From positions 100,551 through 164,550 of the forward strand of contig CCSI01000006.1 in the NCBI GenBank assembly GCA_000756795.1: a stretch of 64,000 nt of DNA, read 5' to 3'. The stretch is from Qipengyuania vulgaris (GTDB taxonomy: Bacteria; Pseudomonadota; Alphaproteobacteria; Sphingomonadales; Sphingomonadaceae). Positions within the stretch are counted from its first letter, which is position 1, and every line of letters begins with the position of its first letter. Below the pieces are notes generated by a model. That model made no database searches. It worked only from the letters and a program-made list of their open reading frames with translations, and was not told where the DNA came from. Positions 46,089-55,939 of this stretch are shown piece by piece. The translations under genes and the position numbers were made by a program.

Positions 46089-46546
46089 GCCGCGTCTTCC
46101 TCCTCGCCGTCGCCCCATTCGACGATGTGGTGTTCGAGTGGTCCCGCCTCGTCCTCGCTGATGACGCGGCCTGCCACCGATACGCCCGCGGCAATCACCG
46201 CCTCGCGGTCGCCGGAGATGAGGTAATGCCAGCGCGGCAAGGGACGGCCTTCGGCGCGGCGGCGGTAGGCGCAGCTGTCGGGCAGCCATGGCACGCGGTC
46301 GACCAGCTTCAGCGTCAGGCGCAGGCAGTCGGGCACGAAGGCCTTGCGGTTCTTGTAATCCTTGCAGCGCGCGGTCTGGCAGTCGAGCAGGGTGCAGGCG
46401 ACATTCGTCTCCTCGATTTCGCCTGTGTCCTCATATTCGACCTTGTGCAGGCAGCAGCGCCCGCAGCCGTCGCACAGCGCTTCCCATTCTTGGCTGTTGA
46501 GTTCTGCGAGCGGACGCTCCCAGAAGCGATCCCTCAGCGTACCCAT
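46085..46546 (-). CDS. YcgN family cysteine-cluster protein
   Basis: 153 residues. [16 protein letters not shown] (CxxCxxCC cluster), [14 protein letters not shown] and [11 protein letters not shown] fit the UPF0260/YcgN family, which likely binds a metal or iron-sulfur centre. Function unknown. The stop overlaps the YgjP start (ATGA), and its own start overlaps the SCO gene by 13 bases, so all three form one leftward unit. Confidence 0.9.
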   Translation of the reverse strand: MGTLRDRFWERPLAELNSQEWEALCDGCGRCCLHKVEYEDTGEIEETNVACTLLDCQTARCKDYKNRKAFVPDCLRLTLKLVDRVPWLPDSCAYRRRAEGRPLPRWHYLISGDREAVIAAGVSVAGRVISEDEAGPLEHHIVEWGDGEEEDAA

Positions 46547-47142
46547 TTCGCCAGTTCCGCGGCCACGGCATCGGGCCCTTCATCGGTGGGGAGTGTCGCC
46601 AGCGGCTGGCCGTCGGGGCCGAACAGATAGGTGATGTTCGAATGCTCCATCAGGTAACCGCCGCCCTCGCTTTCCTCGCCCTTGCCGTAGAAGACGGCAA
46701 AGGCGCTGGTGGCAGCGTCGAGCTGTTCCTTGGTGCCCGTCATGCCGATGAGACGCGGGTGGAAGGCATCGGTAAATTCGGTGAGGACTTCGGGCGTGTC
46801 GCGCTCGGGGTCGACGCTGACGAACAACGGCTGGATTTTTGTGCCGAGTTCGGGGTTCTCGGCTTCGAATTTCTTCAGACCCGCCATCGCGCGCTGGTTG
46901 TCGGTCGGGCAGACGTCGGGGCAATAGGCATAGCCGAAGTAGATCGTGCGGTACTGGCCGTCGAAATCGCTCCAGCTGACCTCTTCGCCGCTTTCGCCCG
47001 TCAGCGTGAAATCGCCGCCGATGGCTGCGCCTGCCAGCGGTGCTTCGCCCTCGTCGACGGCTTGTGGCTCGCTGCCGCAGGAGGCGAGGAGGAGGGCGGG
47101 GATGGCGAGCAATGCAAAGCGGGACATGACATCTGTGTTCAT
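46534..47142 (-). CDS. SCO1/SenC copper chaperone
   Basis: 202 residues. Lipoprotein signal [14 protein letters not shown] (Cys 22). Thioredoxin fold with YAYCPDVCP (Cys 74 and 78) and the distal histidine in LMEHSNIT, the copper ligands of SCO proteins. It delivers copper to the CuA site of cytochrome c oxidase. ATG at 47142 or 47127 (the latter opens directly into the signal peptide). Confidence 0.9.
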   Translation of the reverse strand: MNTDVMSRFALLAIPALLLASCGSEPQAVDEGEAPLAGAAIGGDFTLTGESGEEVSWSDFDGQYRTIYFGYAYCPDVCPTDNQRAMAGLKKFEAENPELGTKIQPLFVSVDPERDTPEVLTEFTDAFHPRLIGMTGTKEQLDAATSAFAVFYGKGEESEGGGYLMEHSNITYLFGPDGQPLATLPTDEGPDAVAAELAKWVR

Positions 47143-47213
47143 GGTCTGCTAACGGGCAGTGTTCAAGGGCAGGGACCACAGGAAACTGCGAATAATCGAG
47201 ACGGAGATTGGGC

Positions 47214-47825
47214 GTGCGCAAGCAGGGCATGAAACGGGGATGGATCATTGCAGGAGCTACGCTGGCCATGTTGGCGAGCCCGCTGGCAGCGCAGTTCCAG
47301 TCCGATGGCTACAAATTCATCAAGGCTGTGCGCGACCGTGATGGCGATGTCGCCACCCAGATGCTCGACGAGCCGGGCACGACCATTGTGAACGCGCGCG
47401 AGATATCTTCTGGCGAAACCGCGCTGCACGCCGTCGTCCAGCGGCGAGACCTGACCTGGGTGAAGTTTCTCCTGCAGCGCGGGGCCAATCCGAACATTGC
47501 CGACAAGAACGGCGTTTATCCCATCCAGATAGCGGCGCAGCTTGGCTTCATCGAGGGGGTCGAGCGCCTCATCAAGGGCGGGGCCGAAGTCGACGTGTCC
47601 GACAGCACAGGCGAAACGCCGCTAGTCAGCGCAGTGCATCGCCGTGACCTGAAGCTTATCGAGTTGCTGGTCGAGAACGGCGCAAGCCCCGACCGGACCG
47701 ACAATTCCGGCCGCAGCGCGCGCGATTATGCAATGCTGATGGGTGGTCGCTCGCTCGTGCTCGAAACCATCGAGAAGGCCGAAAAGGTGGACGAGGAGGA
47801 AGCCGAGACCTACGGCCCGCAATAA
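47214..47825 (+). CDS. Exported ankyrin-repeat protein
   Basis: About 203 residues. I chose the GTG at 47214 because CGGAG lies seven bases upstream; an ATG at 47229 is the alternative. Signal peptide (WIIAGATLAMLASPLAAQ), then four ankyrin repeats: GETALHAVVQRRDLTWVKFL, LQRGANPNIADKNGVYPIQ, GAEVDVSDSTGETPLVSAV, NGASPDRTDNSGRSARDYA. A periplasmic protein-interaction scaffold. Its TAA overlaps the COQ9 start by one base. Confidence 0.88.
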   Translation: MRKQGMKRGWIIAGATLAMLASPLAAQFQSDGYKFIKAVRDRDGDVATQMLDEPGTTIVNAREISSGETALHAVVQRRDLTWVKFLLQRGANPNIADKNGVYPIQIAAQLGFIEGVERLIKGGAEVDVSDSTGETPLVSAVHRRDLKLIELLVENGASPDRTDNSGRSARDYAMLMGGRSLVLETIEKAEKVDEEEAETYGPQ

Positions 47826-48496
47826 TGGATAGCGCCACACCCGACATCGCCGAACTGACCCTCGACGAGCTGCGCCTCGCGCTGGCGCCCGCAATTGCCG
47901 ATGCTGCGGTCTTCGACGGCTGGAGCGACGAGGCGCTGGTGATGGCCTCCGAGCAGATGGGCGCCGACATCGATGTCGCGCGGCTTGCGTTCAAGGACGG
48001 CCCGCTGGGCATGGTCTTCGCGTGGATAGAGGCCGTCGACATGGCGATGGCTGCGGCCTTTCCCGAAGATGTCGTTGCGACAATGAAAATCCGCGAGCGT
48101 ATCCGCGCGCTGGTCCAGTTCCGCCTCGATGCGGTGACGGGGCAGGAAGAGGCGCTTCGCCGCGCGCTTGCCATCATGGCCATGCCGCAGAATGTTGCGA
48201 AGTCGACCAAGCGCGGCTGGCAAACCGCCGACCTGATGTGGCGGCTCGCCGGCGATACGGCGACCGATTATAACCACTACACCAAGCGCGCGATCCTCGC
48301 CTCGATCTACGGCGCGACGCTGGCAGTCTTCGTCGACGACACCAGCGAGGACAAAGCCGACACTCGCGCGTTTCTCGAGCGCCGCATTGACGGTGTGATG
48401 CAATTCGAGAAGGTGAAGGCCAAGTGGCTCAACCCCGAGCGCGAGACCTTCAGCCTCACGCGATTCCTTGGGCGGCTGCGGTATCCGGCACGCTAA
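47825..48496 (+). CDS. COQ9 family protein (ubiquinone biosynthesis)
   Basis: 223 residues. TLDELRLALAPAIADAAVFD, KIRERIRALVQFRLDAV, TADLMWRLAGDTATDYNHYT and KRAILASIYGATLAVFVDD are the COQ9 fold marks. COQ9 binds lipids and supports the hydroxylase COQ7 in ubiquinone synthesis; the TetR-like N-terminus is present. Confident on family, role inferred from the family. Confidence 0.92.
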   Translation: MDSATPDIAELTLDELRLALAPAIADAAVFDGWSDEALVMASEQMGADIDVARLAFKDGPLGMVFAWIEAVDMAMAAAFPEDVVATMKIRERIRALVQFRLDAVTGQEEALRRALAIMAMPQNVAKSTKRGWQTADLMWRLAGDTATDYNHYTKRAILASIYGATLAVFVDDTSEDKADTRAFLERRIDGVMQFEKVKAKWLNPERETFSLTRFLGRLRYPAR

Positions 48497-48549
48497 AACG
48501 CTATTGATAACCAGTTGCAATTAGCGGCGCGCTCTGACAGGGCGCAATC

Positions 48550-48789
48550 ATGACTTTGGACGGTTTCGATAGCGGTCGCACGGCGCGCATTACCGGCGTC
48601 GACTGGGCCTCGCTGGCCGAGGACGAGGGCAAGCGCCTCAAGGCACTCGGCGTGGACGAGGGGGCGGAAGTCGCCATCCTCCATCGCGGCGTATTCGGGG
48701 GGCGCGACCCCATCGCCATGCGGCTGGGCAACATGACCATCGCCATCCGCCGCATGCACGCCGCCGCCATAAGCGTGGAGGCCGCATGA
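48550..48789 (+). CDS. feoA: Ferrous iron transport protein A (FeoA)
   Basis: 79 residues, SH3-like. RTARITGVDWASLAEDEGKR, LKALGVDEGAEVAILHRG and DPIAMRLGNMTIAIRR. It binds and modulates FeoB. ATGA overlap with feoB. A weak GATAA..TTGCAATTAG stretch at 48506-48525 could be an iron-regulator site, but the match to known Fur or Irr boxes is poor. Confidence 0.93.
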   Translation: MTLDGFDSGRTARITGVDWASLAEDEGKRLKALGVDEGAEVAILHRGVFGGRDPIAMRLGNMTIAIRRMHAAAISVEAA

Positions 48790-50633
48790 GCCGCAAACAT
48801 ACCGTTGCGCTGGTCGGCAATCCCAATTCGGGCAAGTCGGCGCTGTTCAACGCGCTCACCGGCGCGCGCCAGAAGATTGCCAATTATGCGGGCGTTACCG
48901 TGGAGCGCAAGGCCGGACGGCTGACGCTGCCCACGGGCGAGCCGGTCGAACTGCTCGACCTGCCCGGTTCCTACAGCTTCGATGCCGCCAGCCCCGACGA
49001 GGCCGTCACCCGCGATGTGGTGAAAGGCACGTTCGAAGGCGAGGCCGTGCCCGATGTGCTCGTGCTGGTGCTCGATGCGGCGAACCTCGAACAGCATCTC
49101 GTCTTTGCGCAGGAAGTGCTCGAACTGGGGCGGCCCACGGTGGTCGCGCTCAATATGGTCGACCTTGCCGAGCGCGACGGGCTGACGCTCGACCCCGCTG
49201 CTCTGTCAGAGGCGCTGGGCGTGCCGGTCATCCCCACGGTCGCCGTGCGCCGCCGAGGTATTGTCGATCTCAACGAAGCAATTGCAGAGGCGGAAACCCA
49301 TTCGGACGAGGAGGCGCCTACGCGCTGGCACCTGACGCTGCCCGAGCGGCGGCTCTCGGCCAAGCACATGGCGCGCGCTGCCATCCTCTCGAAATCGACC
49401 CGCCACACGATCGAGAACGGGGTCGACAAGGTGCTGCTCAATCCGTGGCTCGGCCCGGTCATTCTGTTCGGTCTGCTGTTCGTCATCTTCCAGGCCGTGT
49501 TCGCCTGGGCGACGCCATTTGCCGATGCGCTGGAAGGCGGGGTGGGCGTGATTTCCGAGGCGGTGACGGGGGCGATGGCGCCCGGCCTTGTGCGCGATTT
49601 CCTCACTGAAGGCGTGCTGGCAGGCGTCGGCTCGGTCGTCGTGTTTCTCCCTCAAATCATCATCCTTTTCGCCTTCATCTTGGTGATGGAAGCGAGCGGT
49701 TACATGGCGCGTGCAGCCTTCCTGATGGACCGGCTGATGGCGGGCGTGGGCCTGTCGGGGAAGAGCTTCATCCCGCTGCTCTCCAGCTTCGCCTGCGCCA
49801 TTCCCGGCATCATGGCGACGCGCAGCATTGCCGACCCCAAGGACCGGCTGACGACCATCCTCATCGCGCCCTTGATGACTTGCTCGGCGCGGCTGCCGGT
49901 CTATGCCGTCATCATCGCCGCCGTCATTCCCGAGACCACGGTGGGCGCGGGCGTGGGCCTGCAGGGTCTGGTGCTCTTCGCGCTCTATGTCGCAGGGATA
50001 ATCGGGGCGATGGTGGTCGCGCTGGTGCTGCGCCGCACGGTGACCAAGGGTGCGGCTTCGGGCTTCATCATGGAGCTCCCGCGCTACCAGCTGCCGCGCA
50101 TCAAGGACCTTCTCATCGGCTTGTGGCAGCGCGCATGGGTCTTCCTGCGCCGCGCGGGTACCATCATCTTCGTCGCGACCATCGCGCTGTGGGCGCTGCT
50201 GACCTTCCCCAAGGCGGAAGAGAGCGAGAGCCAGCTCGATGCGAGCTTTGCAGGCGCAGTGGCCGATACCATCCATCCCGTGCTCGAGCCGGTCGGCTTC
50301 AACCGCGAGATGAGTCTTGCTCTGGTGCCCGCGATTGCCGCCCGCGAAGTTGCCGTCTCGGCGCTCGCCACGACCTATGCAGTCGATGCCGAGGACGAGG
50401 ATGTCGCGGCCGAGGGCGTGACCGCCAAGATTGCCGCCCTGTGGAGCCTGCCCACCGCGCTCGCCTTCCTCGCGTGGTTCGTCTTCGCCCCGCAATGCCT
50501 CTCGACCATCGCGGTCGCGCGGCGCGAGACCAACGGCTGGAAGTGGCCCATCGTGATGGTGGTCTACCTCTTCGCGCTGGCATGGATAGCGGCGGGCGCG
50601 ACCTACTCGATTGCGGTAAGCCTCGGGCTTTAG
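48786..50633 (+). CDS. feoB: Ferrous iron transporter FeoB
   Basis: 615 residues. Cytosolic GTPase with G1 GNPNSGKS (residues 11-18), G2 YAGVTVE, G3 DLPGSYS and G4 NMVD, then a guanine dissociation inhibitor-like helix. The membrane part has two Gate motifs (SSFACAIPGIMATRSI; VPAIAAREVAVSALAT) and about eight helices. It is shorter than E. coli FeoB, as in many alphaproteobacteria, and lacks the FeoC partner. It imports Fe2+ under anoxic or acidic conditions. Confidence 0.95.
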   Translation: MSRKHTVALVGNPNSGKSALFNALTGARQKIANYAGVTVERKAGRLTLPTGEPVELLDLPGSYSFDAASPDEAVTRDVVKGTFEGEAVPDVLVLVLDAANLEQHLVFAQEVLELGRPTVVALNMVDLAERDGLTLDPAALSEALGVPVIPTVAVRRRGIVDLNEAIAEAETHSDEEAPTRWHLTLPERRLSAKHMARAAILSKSTRHTIENGVDKVLLNPWLGPVILFGLLFVIFQAVFAWATPFADALEGGVGVISEAVTGAMAPGLVRDFLTEGVLAGVGSVVVFLPQIIILFAFILVMEASGYMARAAFLMDRLMAGVGLSGKSFIPLLSSFACAIPGIMATRSIADPKDRLTTILIAPLMTCSARLPVYAVIIAAVIPETTVGAGVGLQGLVLFALYVAGIIGAMVVALVLRRTVTKGAASGFIMELPRYQLPRIKDLLIGLWQRAWVFLRRAGTIIFVATIALWALLTFPKAEESESQLDASFAGAVADTIHPVLEPVGFNREMSLALVPAIAAREVAVSALATTYAVDAEDEDVAAEGVTAKIAALWSLPTALAFLAWFVFAPQCLSTIAVARRETNGWKWPIVMVVYLFALAWIAAGATYSIAVSLGL

Positions 50634-50727
50634 CTCCAGTCCGGTGGAAACGCCGCTCAAGGGCCTAGAACCGACTCGCATGGCCCGTTAGGCCAGCGTC
50701 CAACAGATTCGCGAAGGAACACAGAAG

Positions 50728-51279
50728 ATGGCCGGTAGCCTCAACAAAGTCATGCTGATCGGAAACCTGGGCGCAGACCCGGAAATCCGCAGCTTCCCCA
50801 ATGGCGGCAAGGTCGCAAACCTGCGCATTGCGACCTCCGAGCAGTGGAAAGACCGCAACACGGGCGAGCGTCAGGAGCGGACCGAATGGCACACCGTGTC
50901 GATCTTCTCCGAAGGCCTCATCAACGTGGTCGAACGTTTCCTGCGCAAGGGCTCGAAGGTCTTCGTCGAAGGCCAGCTGCAGACCCGCAAGTGGCAGGAC
51001 CAGCAGGGTAACGACCGCTATTCGACCGAAGTCGTGCTGCGCGGCTTCAACGGCACGCTGACCATGCTCGACGGCCCGCAAGGCGGCTCGGGCGGCGGCG
51101 GCGGTGGCTACGGCGGTGGCGGCTCGCGCGGCGGCGACTATGGCGGTGGCAGCGGCGGCGGCCAGTCGGGTGGCGGCTGGAACCAGGGCGGAGGCGGCTC
51201 CGGCGGCGGCCAGTCGGGCGGCGGCCAGTCGGGCGGCGGCTCGAACTACGACGACCTCGACGACGACATTCCGTTCTAA
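50728..51279 (+). CDS. ssb: Single-stranded DNA-binding protein
   Basis: 183 residues. OB fold: [60 protein letters not shown] linker of about 70 residues almost wholly glycine, serine and glutamine follows, ending with the acidic tip DDDIPF that recruits repair and replication proteins. Essential for replication. Starts AAGATGGCC with GAAGGAA upstream. Confidence 0.96.
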   Translation: MAGSLNKVMLIGNLGADPEIRSFPNGGKVANLRIATSEQWKDRNTGERQERTEWHTVSIFSEGLINVVERFLRKGSKVFVEGQLQTRKWQDQQGNDRYSTEVVLRGFNGTLTMLDGPQGGSGGGGGGYGGGGSRGGDYGGGSGGGQSGGGWNQGGGGSGGGQSGGGQSGGGSNYDDLDDDIPF

Positions 51280-51294
51280 GGGACAGGCCGCCCC

Positions 51295-51900
51295 ATGGCG
51301 CGCAAGTCTATAATCGCGATTGCGATAGCCGCGGCCTTCCTCCTCTTGGGGTGGAAGGCCGCCTGGTTTGTGGCGGGGGATGATTGCCTCGCGCCCGAAA
51401 GTGGCTGGGAAGAGCAAGCCTGTGACGGTTTCGCAGCCCTCGGTCTCGCTCCGGAAACGCCAGCGCAATTGGCCGGTTTGCCTGCGAAGCCCACCGGGCC
51501 TCTCGTCGATGCGGCAGATGTGTTGTCCGAGCAGGAGGAGAAGGCGCTCTCCGAGACGCTCGACGCTTACAATGCCGTGACGAGGCACCCCCTGGCAGTC
51601 GCCACGGTCAACACTACCAATGGACAGGAAATCGGTGCCTTCACCGACGATGTCGCCAACAATTGGGACATCGGCGAGGAAGACCGCGGTGTGATGGTGC
51701 TGATCGCAGTCGTCGACCGTAAGATGCGGATTTCGGTTGCCGATGGCACATTAGGCGTGCTGCCCAATGAGCGCAGCGCGCAAATCATCCGTGAGGAGAT
51801 GACACCGCCGCTCCGGAGCAGCCAGTTCTACGCCGCGCTCGATGCGGCTGTCGAAGCGATCGCCGAAGCGACCAGCCGGGACGCACCCGGTTCGCGCTAA
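51295..51900 (+). CDS. TPM domain membrane protein
   Basis: 201 residues. One N-terminal transmembrane segment (about 5-27), then after a linker the TPM/TLP18.3 fold: GPLVDAADVLSEQEEKALSE, THPLAVATVNTT-like strands, NNWDIGEEDRGVMVLIAVVD and KMRISVADGTLGVLPN. Members act as phosphatases or photosystem repair factors; here probably a periplasmic or membrane protein of unknown substrate. Converges with the YceD gene, overlapping four bases. Confidence 0.85.
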   Translation: MARKSIIAIAIAAAFLLLGWKAAWFVAGDDCLAPESGWEEQACDGFAALGLAPETPAQLAGLPAKPTGPLVDAADVLSEQEEKALSETLDAYNAVTRHPLAVATVNTTNGQEIGAFTDDVANNWDIGEEDRGVMVLIAVVDRKMRISVADGTLGVLPNERSAQIIREEMTPPLRSSQFYAALDAAVEAIAEATSRDAPGSR

Positions 51901-52430
51901 TCCTTCTTGAGCGCCGCCAGAGCTTCGGCAAGCGGTCCGCTTGGTTTGCGGTCCTCGTCGCTCTCGATGCCGGCTTCCTCGCGCACGGCATCAGCATCGG
52001 GGCCTTCGCGATAGGGGTCGATGGCCAGGCCGAGTTCCTGCGCGATGATTTCGCCGAGGTCGAAGGTCTCTCCCTCATATTCGATTTCGTCGAGGTCTTC
52101 CTCGGTCAGTTCGAATTCCGCGTCTTCCTCATAATCGCCCATGCGTCCAGCGGGCACGAAGCGCAGCGAGAAATTCTCCGAGATGTCGTAGGTGAAATCG
52201 TCGCGCGTCACGGCGCAGGGCTGTTCGAGCGTGGCACTGAATGTGCCCGAGGCGACCACGGCATCGTCCTTCTCGCTGAAGTCGACCTTGGCGGTCAGCG
52301 CGTGGATGGCGGTGATGGAGAAGCGTTTCGCCAGCGCCGCGCGCTCGGCCTCGTTGGCTTCCACTTCCATCGTGCCAGCTGGAAGTGCGCGCGGCTTCAC
52401 AATCCGGACGAGTTCATTGGTCTCGCTCAT
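51897..52430 (-). CDS. YceD / DUF177 family protein
   Basis: 177 residues. N-terminal LVRIVKPRALP, central LEQPCAVTRDDFTYDISENF with its conserved cysteine, then EDLDEIEYEGETFDLGEIIA with the DUF177 hallmark, and EQELGLAIDPYREGP. DUF177 proteins support 23S rRNA accumulation and precede rpmF in many genomes; rpmF is not adjacent here. Downstream of and overlapping the bc1 chaperone gene. Confidence 0.88.
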   Translation of the reverse strand: MSETNELVRIVKPRALPAGTMEVEANEAERAALAKRFSITAIHALTAKVDFSEKDDAVVASGTFSATLEQPCAVTRDDFTYDISENFSLRFVPAGRMGDYEEDAEFELTEEDLDEIEYEGETFDLGEIIAQELGLAIDPYREGPDADAVREEAGIESDEDRKPSGPLAEALAALKKD

Positions 52431-52945
52431 GCCGCAATCTCCCCGTCACGAAGCTGCTTGGTTTCTGTCCGCTCGAGGCGCTTGTGGAGACGTATCATAC
52501 GCTCGGCGAGCGCGTGGGCCTCGTCCTCCTGCGCCATGGTGACATTGCGCTTGAGCGCCTCGGCTAGCGCGGCCCGGTCTTCGTCGGCGAGCGCTGCACG
52601 ATAGGTGCCGAGGCGGCCGCCCATGCTGCTCATCAGCTTGCCGATCCTCTTGCCCACCGTGGGGTCGCCGATGCCTGCCTCGCGCAGCTGGCCTTCCATG
52701 TCCTCCACGAACAGTTCGGTCACGAGCGCGGTGTGCGGGGCAAGCTCCTCGTCGCCCTCCATCCGCAGCATCACCAGGCTGAGCACCAGCGTTATCATGT
52801 CGAAGCGCCCTTCCACCGTGTCGGCGACGCCGCACATGCGATACCAGTCGGGCTCGCGCGCCTGTTCGACGATGGTGTGCCACAGCGAGCGCCACTGCTC
52901 GCGGGGGTCGGTCTGCGTGCCGAAGAGGCGGGCGAAGAGGGACAT
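52427..52945 (-). CDS. Ubiquinol-cytochrome c chaperone (CBP3) family protein
   Basis: 172 residues. WYRMCGVADTVEGRFDMITL, LVTELFVEDMEGQLREAGIG and VGKRIGKLMSSMGGRLGTYR are the conserved core of this family. In mitochondria CBP3 assists assembly of cytochrome b; the bacterial role is inferred. Four-base overlap with the YceD gene start. Located next to bamE, divergent. Confidence 0.9.
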   Translation of the reverse strand: MSLFARLFGTQTDPREQWRSLWHTIVEQAREPDWYRMCGVADTVEGRFDMITLVLSLVMLRMEGDEELAPHTALVTELFVEDMEGQLREAGIGDPTVGKRIGKLMSSMGGRLGTYRAALADEDRAALAEALKRNVTMAQEDEAHALAERMIRLHKRLERTETKQLRDGEIAA

Positions 52946-53120
52946 CGGGATAGCTTCTCGTTTCGTGTTCGTTCAGCGGCAATTCAAGCCGTCATCCCCA
53001 CCGCTTCGCGAGACACGCATTGCATGAGCGCGCGCGGCGGTTTAGGGCGTCGCTCGCGCATATAGGGCGGGTGAGGCACAAGGCCAAGCGCGCCGAAGTT
53101 ACGGAGTTGAAGCAGTTCGC

Positions 53121-53582
53121 ATGAACGTCACCAAGATCCTTGCCACCACCGCATTGCTTGCGGCCGGAGTTTCGCTGGGTGCCTGCTCCTCCATCCGCGA
53201 ATCGCGCGGCTATATCGTCGACCCCGTGCTGCTGAATTCGGTCCAGCCGGGCATCGACAACCAGCGCAGCGTCGAAATGACGCTGGGCCGTCCGACCTTC
53301 ACCAGCCAGTTTGGCGAACCGACCTGGTATTACGTGTCCTCGACCACGGGCCGCAAACCCTTTGTACGCCCGACCATCCAGGCGCACCAGGTGCTGGCCG
53401 TGCAGTTCGATGCCAATGGCAATGTTTCCTCGGCAGAGCGTTCGGGCCTCGACAAGGTGGTCTATCTCACGCCCGATGGCGACGCTACGCCGACGCTGGG
53501 CCGCGAGCGCAGCTTCCTCGAAGACCTGTTCGGCAATATCGGTACCGTCGGCCAGCCGGGCCTTCCGGGCAGCCAGCAGTAA
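53121..53582 (+). CDS. bamE: Outer membrane assembly lipoprotein BamE
   Basis: 153 residues. Lipobox GVSLGAC (Cys 22) after a hydrophobic signal. SmpA/OmlA fold: GYIVDPVLLNSVQPGIDNQR, SVEMTLGRPTF, EPTWYYVSSTTGRKPF, VLAVQFDANGNV. It stabilises the BamA-BamD outer-membrane insertase. The C-terminal extension is glycine- and proline-rich. Confidence 0.93.
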   Translation: MNVTKILATTALLAAGVSLGACSSIRESRGYIVDPVLLNSVQPGIDNQRSVEMTLGRPTFTSQFGEPTWYYVSSTTGRKPFVRPTIQAHQVLAVQFDANGNVSSAERSGLDKVVYLTPDGDATPTLGRERSFLEDLFGNIGTVGQPGLPGSQQ

Positions 53583-53588
53583 CCTCTG

Positions 53589-53616
53589 CTTGACGCTTCG
53601 GGCGCGCTCCCCATAT
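53589..53616 (+). promoter_or_regulatory. RpoH promoter of hslVU, giving a nearly leaderless mRNA
   Basis: CTTG (53589-53592), a 16-base spacer, then CCCCATAT (53609-53616), an excellent fit to the heat-shock sigma consensus. The hslV ATG begins only eight bases later at 53625 and has no Shine-Dalgarno sequence, so transcription would start at or just before the start codon. Confidence 0.65.
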
Positions 53617-53624
53617 CGCGCCCC

Positions 53625-54185
53625 ATGGACGATAGAGATAATCGCCACGGGCTGACCCAGTGGCACGGAACCACCATCATCGGTGTACGCAAGGGCGACC
53701 GCATCGTGGTCGCCGGGGACGGACAGGTCTCCATGGGCAACACGGTGATGAAACCCAATGCACGTAAGGTCCGCAGGATTGGCGAGGGCGGAAAGGTCGT
53801 GGCGGGCTTTGCCGGCGCGACGGCCGATGCCTTTACCCTATTCGAGCGGCTGGAAAAGAAGCTGGAACAGTACAACGGCCAGCTCCTGCGCGCCGCGGTC
53901 GAGCTGACCAAGGACTGGCGCACGGACAAGTATTTGCGCAATCTCGAAGCGCTGATGATCGTCGCGGACAAGGAAAACCTCCTCGTCCTCACCGGCAATG
54001 GCGACGTGCTCGAACCCGAAGCCGGCATCACCGCCATCGGCTCGGGCGGCAATTATGCGCTCGCCGCGGCCAAGGCCATCGCCGAATATGAAGACGACCC
54101 CGAAGTGATCGCACGCAAGGCGATGCAGGTCGCCGCGGACATCTGCGTCTTCACCAATGGCAATGTGACCCTCGAAGAGGTCTGA
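53625..54185 (+). CDS. hslV: ATP-dependent protease subunit HslV
   Basis: 186 residues. A 15-residue propeptide precedes the catalytic threonine in [13 protein letters not shown] (T16). [20 protein letters not shown] and [20 protein letters not shown] follow, with the C-terminal [16 protein letters not shown]. It forms the peptidase double hexamer unfolded-protein cutter with HslU. See the promoter entry for the unusual start context; there is no downstream start that keeps the threonine region. Confidence 0.97.
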   Translation: MDDRDNRHGLTQWHGTTIIGVRKGDRIVVAGDGQVSMGNTVMKPNARKVRRIGEGGKVVAGFAGATADAFTLFERLEKKLEQYNGQLLRAAVELTKDWRTDKYLRNLEALMIVADKENLLVLTGNGDVLEPEAGITAIGSGGNYALAAAKAIAEYEDDPEVIARKAMQVAADICVFTNGNVTLEEV

Positions 54186-54192
54186 GAACTAC

Positions 54193-55491
54193 ATGGACAA
54201 TCTGACACCCAAGGCGATCGTCGCCGCTCTGGACGAACACATCATCGGCCAGAAGGATGCCAAGCGCGCGGTCGCCGTGGCGCTACGCAACCGCTGGCGC
54301 CGCCAGCGCCTCAACCGCGATCTGCGCGACGAGGTGACGCCCAAGAACATCCTGATGATCGGCCCCACCGGCTGCGGCAAGACCGAGATCAGCCGCCGCC
54401 TCGCCAAGCTGGCCGAGGCTCCCTTCGTGAAGGTCGAGGCTACCAAGTTCACCGAGGTCGGCTATGTCGGCCGCGACGTCGAACAGATCGCCCGCGATCT
54501 CGCTGAAGAAGCCATCCGTCTCGAAAAGGAACGCCGCCGCGAGGCGGTGCGCGAAACCGCCAGCCAGGCCGCGATGGAGCGCCTGCTCAACGCGCTCGTC
54601 GGCGAGAATGCCAGCGAGGCGACCCGCGAGGCGTTCCGCGAGCGTATCGTGCAGAACGCGATGAACGACACCGAGGTCGAGATCGACGTGAAGGAGCAGC
54701 CCTCCAGCAACATGGAAATCCCCGGCATGCCCGGCAATGTCGGCATGATCGACCTCTCCGACATGCTCGGCAAGGCGATGGGCAAGAGCCCGATGAAGCG
54801 CCGCAAGTTGAAGGTTCCCGATGCGTGGGACCGGCTGGTGGAGGAAGAGGCCGAAAAGCGCATGGATCAGGACGACGTCAACCGCGTCGCGCTGGAGAAT
54901 GCCGAGACCAATGGCATCGTGTTCCTCGACGAGATCGACAAGATCGCGGTGAGCGATGTGCGCGGCGGATCGGTCAGCCGCGAAGGCGTGCAGCGCGACC
55001 TGCTGCCGCTCATCGAAGGCACGACCGTGGCGACCAAATACGGCCCTATGAAGACCGACCACGTCCTTTTCATCGCGAGCGGCGCGTTCCACGTGTCCAA
55101 GCCCTCGGACATGCTGCCCGAACTCCAGGGCCGCCTGCCGATCCGCGTAGAGCTGCGGGCGCTGACCGAGGAAGACTTCGTGCGCATACTCACTGAAACG
55201 CGCGCCAATCTCGTGCAGCAGTACAAGGCGCTTATTGGAACCGAGGAAGTCACGCTCGACATCACCGACGATGCGATCACCGAAGTGGCCAAGATCGCCG
55301 CGCGGGTGAACGAAAGCGTCGAGAACATCGGTGCCCGCCGCCTCCAAACGGTGATGGAGCGCCTGCTCGAGGACATCAGCTTCGAGGCGGAAGAGCACAC
55401 GGGCGAGACGATCACGGTCGACGCCGCCTATGTGCGCGAGCGGCTGGATGACCTTTCAGGCGATACCGACCTCAGCAAGTATATCCTGTGA
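54193..55491 (+). CDS. hslU: ATP-dependent protease ATPase subunit HslU
   Basis: 432 residues. [20 protein letters not shown] start, Walker A GPTGCGKT (57-64), the I domain insert at about 105-235 with a long helical, charged region, Walker [11 protein letters not shown], sensor [20 protein letters not shown] and C-terminal [14 protein letters not shown]. The C-terminus ends DLSKYIL and docks into HslV. Seven bases after hslV; its stop overlaps the next start. Confidence 0.97.
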   Translation: MDNLTPKAIVAALDEHIIGQKDAKRAVAVALRNRWRRQRLNRDLRDEVTPKNILMIGPTGCGKTEISRRLAKLAEAPFVKVEATKFTEVGYVGRDVEQIARDLAEEAIRLEKERRREAVRETASQAAMERLLNALVGENASEATREAFRERIVQNAMNDTEVEIDVKEQPSSNMEIPGMPGNVGMIDLSDMLGKAMGKSPMKRRKLKVPDAWDRLVEEEAEKRMDQDDVNRVALENAETNGIVFLDEIDKIAVSDVRGGSVSREGVQRDLLPLIEGTTVATKYGPMKTDHVLFIASGAFHVSKPSDMLPELQGRLPIRVELRALTEEDFVRILTETRANLVQQYKALIGTEEVTLDITDDAITEVAKIAARVNESVENIGARRLQTVMERLLEDISFEAEEHTGETITVDAAYVRERLDDLSGDTDLSKYIL

Positions 55492-55895
55492 TGGCCGGGC
55501 CGGTGCGCGACCGTGAGGCGATGATCGCCGCCATGGAGCCCCGGCTCGATACGCGGCGCTGGCGCTTCGTCCTCGTCAGCCCCGACAATGCGCCGCAGCT
55601 ACTGGGCGCAGCCATCGGGACCTTCCGCGAAGACGAGGGCGTAACGGCCATCGTGCCGTCCGAGCTTGCGGACGAACTGGAAATCGAGGGCCCGGACTTC
55701 GCGCGCATCACGCTGATGGTGCACTCGGATCTAGAGGGAGTGGGGCTGACAGCAGCCGTGTCGGGCGCGCTCGCCTATGCGGGGATTGCCTGCAATATGG
55801 TCGCAGCGTTTCACCATGACTATGCGTTTGTTCCAGCGGAGCGCGGTGAGAAGGCGCTTGGCGTGTTGCAAGAGCTTTCACCGTCAGTGACCTGA
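55491..55895 (+). CDS. ACT domain protein
   Basis: 134 residues from the ATG at 55491, overlapping the hslU stop by one base. MEPRLDTRRWRFVLVS, APQLLGAAIGTFREDEGVTA, FARITLMVHSDLEGVGLTAA and AGIACNMVAAFHHDYAFVP form an ACT/CASTOR-like pair, usually an amino-acid sensing fold. Ligand unknown. Confidence 0.8.
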   Translation: MAGPVRDREAMIAAMEPRLDTRRWRFVLVSPDNAPQLLGAAIGTFREDEGVTAIVPSELADELEIEGPDFARITLMVHSDLEGVGLTAAVSGALAYAGIACNMVAAFHHDYAFVPAERGEKALGVLQELSPSVT

Positions 55896-55939
55896 CTTGT
55901 GAGATTTGCCCGTCGCCCAAAAGCGGACATTAGTGGATG

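Noticed and set aside
48506..48525. Fur box upstream of feoA
   Set aside because: Only about nine of nineteen positions match the classic consensus; too weak to call.
51080..51250. Short tandem repeats in ssb
   Set aside because: Glycine- and glutamine-rich linker code of SSB, normal for alphaproteobacteria.
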